From Osedax fenrisi (taxonomy: Eukaryota > Annelida > Polychaeta > Sabellida > Siboglinidae): a stretch of 64,000 nucleotides of DNA. Below, in pieces: positions 53,464 to 64,000 of this stretch (the stretch's first letter is position 1; the number at the start of each line of letters is the position of its first letter). The stretch lies in contig OZ025239.1 of assembly GCA_964019155.1 (NCBI GenBank), positions 106,049,612 through 106,113,611 of the forward strand. Direction: 5' to 3'. A program made the position numbers and the translations under genes. Below the pieces are notes generated by a model that saw nothing but the letters and a program-made list of their open reading frames with translations, was not told the origin of the DNA and made no database searches.

Positions 53464-55380
53464 AACGAATAAAATACATTAGTAACGTAATAAAACTATT
53501 TCAAACGAATAAAATCCATTAGTAACGTGATAAAACTATTATAAACGAATAAAATACATTATTAACGAAATAAAACTATTTCAAACGAATAAAATCCATT
53601 AGTAACGTAATAAAACTATTATAAACGAATAAAATACATTAGTAATGCAATTAAACTATTATAAACGAATAAAATCCATTAGTAACGTAATAAAACTATT
53701 ATAAACGAATAAAATATATTAGTAATGCAATTAAACTATTATAAACGAATAAAATCCATCAGTAACGAAATAAAACTATTTTAATCGAATAAAATCCATT
53801 AGTAACGTAATAAAACTATTAGAAACGAATAAAATCCATTAGTAATGTAATAAAACTATTTCAAACGAATAAAATCCATTAGTAATGCAATTAAACTATT
53901 ATAAACAAATAAACTCCATTAGTAACGTAATAAAACTATTAGAAACGAATAAAATCCATTAGTAATGTAATAAAATTATTAGAAACGAATAAAATACTGT
54001 AGTAACGAAATAAAACTATTAGAAACGAATAAAATCCATTAGTAACGTAATAAAACTATTAGAAACGAATAAAATCCATTAGTAGCGTAATAAAACTATT
54101 AGAAACGAATAAAATCCATTAGTAACGAAATAAAACTATTAAAAACGAATAAAATCCATTAGTAACGTAATAAAACTATTATAAACGAATAAAATCCATT
54201 AGTAATGCAATTAAACTATTAGAAACGAATAAAATCCATTAGTAACGTAATAAAACTATTAGAAACGAATAAAATCCATTAGTAGCGTAATTAAACTATT
54301 AGAAACGAATAAAATCCATTAGTAACGAAATAAAACTATTAAAAACGAATAAAATCCATTAGTAACGTAATAAAACTATTATAAACGAATAAAATCCATT
54401 AGTAATGCAATTAAACTATTAGAAACGAATAAAATACATTAGTAACGTAATAAAACTATTTCAAACGAATAAAATCCATTAGTAACGTGATAAAACTATT
54501 ATAAACGAATAAAATACATTATTAACGAAATAAAACTATTTCAAACGAATAAAATCCATTAGTAACGTAATAAAACTATTATAAACGAATAAAATACATT
54601 AGTAATGCAATTAAACTATTATAAACGAATAAAATCCATTAGTAACGTAATAAAACTATTATAAACGAATAAAATATATTAGTAATGCAATTAAACTATT
54701 ATAAACGAATAAAATCCATCAGTAACGAAATAAAACTATTTTAATCGAATAAAATCCATTAGTAACGTAATAAAACTATTAGAAACGAATAAAATCCATT
54801 AGTAATGTAATAAAACTATTTCAAACGAATAAAATCCATTAGTAATGCAATTAAACTATTATAAACAAATAAACTCCATTAGTAACGTAATAAAACTATT
54901 AGAAACGAATAAAATCCATTAGTAATGTAATAAAATTATTAGAAACGAATAAAATACTGTAGTAACGAAATAAAACTATTAGAAACGAATAAAATCCATT
55001 AGTAACGTAATAAAACTATTAGAAACGAATAAAATCCATTAGTAGCGTAATAAAACTATTAGAAACGAATAAAATCCATTAGTAACGAAATAAAACTATT
55101 AAAAACGAATAAAATCCATTAGTAACGTAATAAAACTATTATAAACGAATAAAATCCATTAGTAATGCAATTAAACTATTAGAAACGAATAAAATCCATT
55201 AGTAACGTAATAAAACTATTAGAAACGAATAAAATCCATTAGTAGCGTAATAAAACTATTAGAAACGAATAAAATCCATTAGTAACGAAATAAAACTATT
55301 AAAAACGAATAAAATCCATTAGTAACGTAATAAAACTATTATAAACGAATAAAATCCATTAGTAATGCAATTAAACTATT
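53464..55380. repeat. 960 bp higher-order repeat, third pair
   Basis: The gtagcg markers at 54084 and 55044 are 960 bp apart, with companions at 54284 and 55244. It starts like the previous pairs. The step from the second pair is 1,998 bp (51466 to 53464), so pairs were themselves duplicated as ~2 kb blocks. Confidence 0.82.
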
Positions 55381-58320
55381 AGAAACGAATAAATTCCATT
55401 AGTAATGCAATTAAATAATTAGAAACGAATAAAATCCATTAGTAACGTAATAAAACTATTTCAAACGAATAAAATCCATTAGTAACGTGATAAAACTATT
55501 ATAAACGAATAAAATACAATAGTAATGCAATTAAACTATTAGAAACGAATAAAATCCATTAGTGACGAAATAAAACTATTTCAAACGAATAAAATCCATT
55601 AGTAATGCAATTAAACTATTAGAAACGAATACAATCCATTAGTAACGTAATAAAACTATTTCAAACGAATAAAATCTATTAGTAACGTAATAACACTATT
55701 AGAAACGAATACAATCCATTAGTAACGTATTAAAACTATTTCAAACGAATAAAATCCATTAGTAACGTAATAAAACTATTATAAATGAATAAAATCCATT
55801 AGTAACGAAATAAAACTATTAGAAACGAATAAAATCCATTAGTAACGTAATAAAACTATTAGAAACGAATAAAATTCATTAGTAACGTAATAAAACTATT
55901 TCAAACGAATAAAATCCATTAGTAACGTGATAAAACTATTATAAACGAATAAAATACATTAGTAACGTATTAAAACTATTTCAAACGAATAAATAACATT
56001 AGTAACGTAAAAAAACTATTATAAACGAATCAAATCTATTAGTATTGCAATTAAACTATTAGAAACGAATAAAATCCATTAGTAACGAAATACAACTATT
56101 AGAAACGAATAAAATCCATTAGTAACGTAAAACTATTAAAAACGAATAAAATCCATTAGTAATCTAATAAAACATTTAGAAACGAATACAATCCATTAGT
56201 AACGAAATACTACTATTTCAAACGAATAAAACCATTAGTAACGTAATAAAACTATTAGAAACGAATAAAATTCATTAGTAATGTAATAAAACTATTAGAA
56301 ACGAATAAAATCCATTAGTAACGTAATAAAACTATTTCAAACGAATAAAATCCATTAGTAATGCAATTAAACTATTATAAACAAATAAAATCCATTAGTA
56401 ACGTAATAAAACTATTTTAAACGAATAAAATCCATTAGTAACGTAAAACTATTAAAAACGAATAAAATCCATTAGTAATGTAATAAAACATTTAGAAACG
56501 AATAAAATCCATTAGTAACGAAATAAAACTATTTTAAACGAATAAAATCCATTAGTAACGTAATAAAACTATTAGAAACGAATAAAATCCATTAGTAATG
56601 TAATAAAATATTAAAAACGAATAAAATCCTTTAGTAACGAAATAAAACTATTAGAAACGAATAAAATCCATTAGTAACGTAATAAAACTATTAGAAACGA
56701 ATAAAATCCATTAGTAACGTAATAAAACTATTTCAAACGAATAAAATCCATTAGTAACGTGATAAAAATATTGTAAACGAATAAAATACATTAGTAACGT
56801 AATAAAACTATTTCAAACAAATAAAATCCATTAGTAACGTGATAAAACTATTATAAACGAATAAAATACATTTGTAATGCAATTAAACTATTAGAAACGA
56901 ATAAAATTCATTAGTAATGTAATAAAACAATTAGAAACGTATACAATCCATTAGTAACGAAATACAACTATTATAAACAAATAAAATCCATTAGTAACGT
57001 AATAAAACTATTAGAAACGAATAAAATCCATTAGTAACGAAATAAAACTATTACAAACGAATAAAATCCATTAGTAATGCAATTAAACTATTAGAAACGA
57101 ATAAAATCCATTAGTAATGCAATTAAACAATTAGAAACGAATAAAATACATTAGTAACGTAATAAAACTATTTCAAACGAATAAAATCCATTAGTAACGT
57201 GATAAAACTATTATAAACGAATAAAATACATTATTAACGAAATAAAACTATTTCAAACGAATAAAATCCATTAGTAACGTAATAAAACTATTAGAAACGA
57301 ATAAAATCCATTAGTAACGTAATAAAACTATTTCAAACGAATAAAATCCATTAGTAACGTGATAAAACTATTATAAACGAATAAAATACATTAGTAACGT
57401 ATTAAAACTATTTCAAACGAATAAATTCCATTAGTAACGTAAAAAAACTATTATAAACGAATCAAATCTATTAGTATTGCAATTAAACTATTAGAAACGA
57501 ATAAAATCCATTAGTAACGAAATACAACTATTAGAAACGAATAAAATCCATTAGTAACGTAAAACTATTAAAAACGAATAAAATCCATTAGTAATGTAAT
57601 AAAACATTTAGAAACGAATACAATCCATTAGTAACGAAATACAACTATTTCAAACGAATAAAACCATTAGTAACGTAATAAAACTATTAGAAACGAATAA
57701 AATTCATTAGTAATGTAATAAAACTATTAGAAACGAATAAAATCCATTAGTAACGTAATAAAACTATTTCAAACGAATAAAATCCATTAGTAATGCAATT
57801 AAACTATTATAAACAAATAAAATCCATTAGTAACGTAATAAAACTATTAGAAACGAATAAAATCCATTAGTAACGAAATAAAACTATTTTAAACGAATAA
57901 AATCCATTAGTAACGTAATAAAACTATTAGAAACGAATAAAATCCATTAGTAATGTAATAAAATATTAAAAACGAATAAAATCCTTTAGTAACGAAATAA
58001 AACTATTAGAAACGAATAAAATCCATTAGTAACGTAATAAAAATATTAGAAACGAATAAAATCCATTAATAACGTAATAAAACTATTTCAAACGAATAAA
58101 ATCCATTAGTAACGTGATAAAAATATTGTAAACGAATAAAATACATTAGTAACGTAATAAAACTATTTCAAACAAATAAAATCCATTAGTAACGTGATAA
58201 AACTATTATAAACGAATAAAATACATTTGTAATGCAATTAAACTATTAGAAACGAATAAAATCCATTAGTAATGTAATAAAACAATTAGAAACGTATACA
58301 ATCCATTAGTAACGAAATAC

Positions 58321-61300
58321 AACTATTATAAACAAATAAAATCCATTAGTAACGTAATAAAACTATTAGAAACGAATAAAATCCATTAGTAACGAAATAA
58401 AACTATTACAAACGAATAAAATCCATTAGTAATGCAATTAAACTATTAGAAACGAATAAAATCCATTAGTAATGCAATTAAACAATTAGAAACGAATAAA
58501 ATACATTAGTAACGTAATAAAACTATTTCAAATGAATAAAATCCATTAGTAACGTGATAAAACTATTATAAACGAATAAAATACATTATTAACGAAATAA
58601 AACTATTTCAAACGAATAAAATCCATTAGTAACGTAATAAAACTATTATAAACGAATAAAATACATTAGTAATGCAATTAAACTATTATAAACGAATAAA
58701 ATCCATTAGTAACGTAATAAAACTATTATAAACGAATAAAATATATTAGTAATGCAATTAAACTATTATAAACGAATAAAATCCATCAGTAACGAAATAA
58801 AACTATTTTAATCGAATAAAATCCATTAGTAACGTAATAAAACTATTAGAAACGAATAAAATCCATTAGTAATGTAAACAAACTATTTCAAACGAATAAA
58901 ATCCATTAGTAATGCAATTAAACTATTATAAACAAATAAAATCCATTAGTAACGTAATAAAACTATTAGAAACGAATAAAATCCATTAGTAATGTAATAA
59001 AATTATTAGAAACGAATAAAATACTGTAGTAACGAAATAAAACTATTAGAAACGAATAAAATCCATTAGTAACGTAATAAAACTATTTCAAACAAATAAA
59101 ATCCATTAGTAACGTGATAAAACTATTATAAACGAATAAAATACATTTGTAATGCAATTAAACTATTAGAAACGAATAAAATCCATTAGTAATGTAATAA
59201 AACAATTAGAAACGTATACAATCCATTAGTAACGAAATACAACTATTATAAACAAATAAAATCCATTAGTAACGTAATAAAACTATTAGAAACGAATAAA
59301 ATCCATTAGTAACGAAATAAAACTATTAAAAACGAATAAAATCCATTAGTAATGCAATTAAACTATTAGAAACGAATAAAATCCATTAGTAATGCAATTA
59401 AACAATTAGAAACGAATAAAATACATTAGTAACGTAATAAAACTATTTCAAACGAATAAAATCCATTAGTAACGTGATAAAACTATTATAAACGAATAAA
59501 ATACATTATTAACGAAATAAAACTATTTCAAACGAATAAAATCCATTAGTAACGTAATAAAACTATTATAAACGAATAAAATACATTAGTAATGCAATTA
59601 AACTTTTATAAACGAATAAAATCCATTAGTAACGTAATAAAACTATTATAAACGAATAAAATATATTAGTAATGCAATTAAACTATTATAAACGAATAAA
59701 ATCCATCAGTAACGAAATAAAACTATTTTAATCGAATACAATCCATTAGTAACGTAATAAAACTATTAGAAACGAATAAAATCCATTAGTAATGTAATAA
59801 AACTATTTCAAACGAATAAAATCCATTAGTAATGCAATTAAACTATTATAAACAAATAAAATCCATTAGTAACGTAATAAAACTATTAGAAACGAATAAA
59901 ATCCATTAGTAACGAAATAAAACTATTACAAACGAATAAAATCCATTAGTAATGCAATTAAACTATTAGAAACGAATAAAATCCATTAGTAATGCAATTA
60001 AACAATTAGAAACGAATAAAATACATTAGTAACGTAATAAAACTATTTCAAATGAATAAAATCCATTAGTAACGTGATAAAACTATTATAAACGAATAAA
60101 ATACATTATTAACGAAATAAAACTATTTCAAACGAATAAAATCCATTAGTAACGTAATAAAACTATTATAAACGAATAAAATACATTAGTAATGCAATTA
60201 AACTATTATAAACGAATAAAATCCATTAGTAACGTAATAAAACTATTATAAACGAATAAAATATATTAGTAATGCAATTAAACTATTATAAACGAATAAA
60301 ATCCATCAGTAACGAAATAAAACTATTTTAATCGAATAAAATCCATTAGTAACGTAATAAAACTATTAGAAACGAATAAAATCCATTAGTAATGTAAACA
60401 AACTATTTCAAACGAATAAAATCCATTAGTAATGCAATTAAACTATTATAAACAAATAAAATCCATTAGTAACGTAATAAAACTATTAGAAACGAATAAA
60501 ATCCATTAGTAATGTAATAAAATTATTAGAAACGAATAAAATACTGTAGTAACGAAATAAAACTATTAGAAACGAATAAAATCCATTAGTAACGTAATAA
60601 AACTATTTCAAACAAATAAAATCCATTAGTAACGTGATAAAACTATTATAAACGAATAAAATACATTTGTAATGCAATTAAACTATTAGAAACGAATAAA
60701 ATCCATTAGTAATGTAATACAACAATTAGAAACGTATACAATCCATTAGTAACGAAATACAACTATTATAAACAAATAAAATCCATTAGTAACGTAATAA
60801 AACTATTAGAAACGAATAAAATCCATTAGTAACGAAATAAAACTATTAAAAACGAATAAAATCCATTAGTAATGCAATTAAACTATTAGAAACGAATAAA
60901 ATCCATTAGTAATGCAATTAAACAATTAGAAACGAATAAAATACATTAGTAACGTAATAAAACTATTTCAAACGAATAAAATCCATTAGTAACGTGATAA
61001 AACTATTATAAACGAATAAAATACATTATTAACGAAATAAAACTATTTCAAACGAATAAAATCCATTAGTAACGTAATAAAACTATTATAAACGAATAAA
61101 ATACATTAGTAATGCAATTAAACTTTTATAAACGAATAAAATCCATTAGTAACGTAATAAAACTATTATAAACGAATAAAATATATTAGTAATGCAATTA
61201 AACTATTATAAACGAATAAAATCCATCAGTAACGAAATAAAACTATTTTAATCGAATACAATCCATTAGTAACGTAATAAAACTATTAGAAACGAATAAA

Positions 61301-61360
61301 ATCCATTAGTAATGTAATAAAACTATTTCAAACGAATAAAATCCATTAGTAATGCAATTA
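58321..61360. repeat. Two tandem 1,520 bp higher-order units (38 monomers each)
   Basis: Five markers repeat exactly 1,520 bp apart: tttcaaatg at about 58527 and 60047, aatgtaaaca at 58871 and 60391, atactgtagt at 59021 and 60541, aacttttata at 59601 and 61121, and atcgaataca at 59731 and 61251. The units run 58321-59840 and 59841-61360. The step is exactly 38 monomers. Confidence 0.88.
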
Positions 61361-64000
61361 AACTATTATAAACAAATAAAATCCATTAGTAACGTAATAA
61401 AACTATTAGAAACGAATAAAATCCATTAGTAATGTAATAAAATTATTAGAAACGAATAAAATACTGTAGTAACGAAATAAAACTATTAGAAACGAATAAA
61501 ATCCATTAGTAACGTAATAAAACTATTAGAAACGAATAAAATCCATTAGTGGCGTAATAAAACTATTAGAAACGAATAAAATCCATTAGTAACGAAATAA
61601 AACTATTAAAAACGAATAAAATCCATTAGTAACGTAATAAAACTATTATAAACGAATAAAATCCATTAGTAATGCAATTAAACTATTAGAAACGAATAAA
61701 ATCCATTAGTAACGTAATAAAACTATTATAAACGAATACAATCTATTAGTAATGCAATTAAACTATTAGAAACGAATAAAATCCATTAGTAATGCAATTA
61801 AACAATTATAAACGAATAAAATCCATTAGTAACGTAATAAAACTATTTCAAACGAATAAAATCCATTAGTAACGTGATAAAACTATTATAAACGAATAAA
61901 ATACAATAGTAATGTAATTAAACTATTACAAACGAATAAAATCCATTAGTAACGTAATACAACTATTAGAAACGAATACAATCCATTAGTAACGAAATAA
62001 AACTATTAGAAACGAATAAAATCCATTAGTAACGTAATAAAACTATTAGAAACGAATACAATCCATTAGTAACGAAATAAAACTATTTCAAATGAATAAA
62101 ATCCCTTAGTAACGTAATAAAACTATTAGAAACGAATAAAATCCATTAGTAACGTATTAAAACTATTTCAAACGAATAAAATCAATTAGTAACGTATAAA
62201 ACTATTATAAACGAATAAAATCTATTAGTAATGCAATTAAACTATTATAAACGAATAAAATCCATTAGTAATGCAATTAAACAATTAGAAACGTATACAA
62301 TCCATTAGTAACGAAATACAACTATTATAAACAAATAAAATCCATTAGTAACGTGATAAAACTATTATAAACGAATAAAATACATTTGTAATGCAATTAA
62401 ACTATTAGAAACGAATAAAATCCATTAGTAATGTAATAAAACAATTAGAAACGTATACAATCCATTAGTAACGAAATACAACTATTATAAACAAATAAAA
62501 TCCATTAGTAACGTAATAAAACTATTAGAAACGAATAAAATCCATTAGTAACGAAATAAAACTATTACAAACGAATAAAATCCATTAGTAATGCAATTAA
62601 ACTATTAGAAACGAATAAAATCCATTAGTAATGCAATTAAACAATTAGAAACGAATAAAATACATTAGTAACGTAATAAAACTATTTCAAACGAATAAAA
62701 TCCATTAGTAACGTGATAAAACTATTATAAACGAATAAAATACATTATTAACGAAATAAAACTATTTCAAACGAATAAAATCCATTAGTAACGTAATAAA
62801 ACTATTAGAAACGAATAAAATCCATTAGTAACGTAATAAAACTATTTCAAACGAATAAAATCCATTAGTAACGTGATAAAACTATTATAAACGAATAAAA
62901 TACATTAGTAACGTATTAAAACTATTTCAAACGAATAAATTCCATTAGTAACGTAAAAAAACTATTATAAACGAATCAAATCTATTAGTATTGCAATTAA
63001 ACTATTAGAAACGAATAAAATCCATTAGTAACGAAATACAACTATTAGAAACGAATAAAATCCATTAGTAACGTAAAACTATTAAAAACGAATAAAATCC
63101 ATTAGTAATGTAATAAAACATTTAGAAACGAATACAATCCATTAGTAACGAAATACAACTATTTCAAACGAATAAAACCATTAGTAACGTAATAAAACTA
63201 TTAGAAACGAATAAAATTCATTAGTAATGTAATAAAACTATTAGAAACGAATAAAATCCATTAGTAACGTAATAAAACTATTTCAAACGAATAAAATCCA
63301 TTAGTAATGCAATTAAACTATTATAAACAAATAAAATCCATTAGTAACGTAATAAAACTATTAGAAACGAATAAAATCCATTAGTAACGAAATAAAACTA
63401 TTTTAAACGAATAAAATCCATTAGTAACGTAATAAAACTATTAGAAACGAATAAAATCCATTAGTAATGTAATAAAATATTAAAAACGAATAAAATCCTT
63501 TAGTAACGAAATAAAACTATTAGAAACGAATAAAATCCATTAGTAACGTAATAAAAATATTAGAAACGAATAAAATCCATTAATAACGTAATAAAACTAT
63601 TTCAAACGAATAAAATCCATTAGTAACGTGATAAAAATATTGTAAACGAATAAAATACATTAGTAACGTAATAAAACTATTTCAAACAAATAAAATCCAT
63701 TAGTAACGTGATAAAACTATTATAAACGAATAAAATACATTTGTAATGCAATTAAACTATTAGAAACGAATAAAATCCATTAGTAATGTAATACAACAAT
63801 TAGAAACGTATACAATCCATTAGTAACGAAATACAACTATTATAAACAAATAAAATCCATTAGTAACGTAATAAAACTATTAGAAACGAATAAAATCCAT
63901 TAGTAACGAAATAAAACTATTACAAACGAATAAAATCCATTAGTAATGCAATTAAACTATTAGAAACGAATAAAATCCATTAGTAATGCAATTAAACAAT

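Larger units (their letters stand above)
50266..64000. repeat. 40 bp satellite, right block, continuing past the window end
   Basis: Satellite to the last base (…aattaaacaat), about 343 monomers, with no right border. It includes 960 bp units (51466-55380), 1,520 bp units (58321-61360) and stretches of several kb in constant 40 bp phase (about 58020-62190). No gene or mobile element is seen in it. Confidence 0.97.

Noticed and set aside
2501..64000. CRISPR-like appearance of a conserved half (B) alternating with a variable half (A)
   Set aside because: The 'spacers' are variants of the same sequence as the repeat, are only 20 bp and recur many times. There are no cas genes and the context is eukaryotic.
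2501..64000. CENP-B box or telomeric repeat in the satellite
   Set aside because: The monomer has no match to the CENP-B box pattern and no TTAGG/TTAGGG-type runs. 'attagt' occurs once per 40 bp only.

Overview
The window looks like nuclear DNA from an AT-rich animal genome, most likely an invertebrate. The evidence is a spliced cysteine-rich TIL-type exon, fragments of two kinds of non-LTR retrotransposon, and a very long AT-rich satellite. There are no bacterial-style genes, no rRNA or tRNA genes that I could recognise, and no CRISPR array. The phylum cannot be fixed from the sequence alone.

Layout. Positions 1-218 (minus strand) hold a partial exon of a secreted TIL/VWF-like protein with a splice acceptor at 219-220. 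Positions 219-2000 are AT-rich non-coding DNA with a ~200 bp direct repeat present twice (258-467 and 1193-1392), a possible 3' tail of a CR1/L2-like element (~1074-1112), a frameshifted endonuclease-domain fragment of a non-LTR element (1393-1830) and a (TA)n microsatellite. Positions 2001-2486 are a small GC-richer tandem array with an X-Y-Y pattern of 55/52/52 bp, ending in an 88 bp foldback with 16 bp perfect inverted ends.

From about 2501 to the end of the window (about 59.5 kb without insertions, roughly 1,490 copies, still running at base 64000) the DNA is one 40 bp satellite. The monomer is a degenerate dimer of two related 20 bp halves: half A (aacgtaataaaactattaga, highly variable) and half B (aacgaataaaatccattagt, nearly invariant). 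The array is broken by a 1.6 kb decayed reverse-transcriptase element (4213-5813) and by two copies of the same 187 bp retrotransposon tail (46414-46600 and 50079-50265). Rare variants repeat at fixed distances and reveal nested higher-order duplications: 1,479 bp inside 3,957 bp, then 1,955/2,633, 3,952, 12,214, 3,665, 960 and 1,520 bp.

There is no operon-like cooperation of genes here. The main biological point is architectural. The only host exon is internal (it has a 3' splice site), and its upstream exon is not visible anywhere in the following 63.8 kb. If the assembly is right, the satellite array lies inside a giant intron of a TIL/VWF-like gene. The satellite itself is the candidate undescribed element: a 40 bp unit with conserved length, one conserved half, a CpG excess and multi-level higher-order structure.
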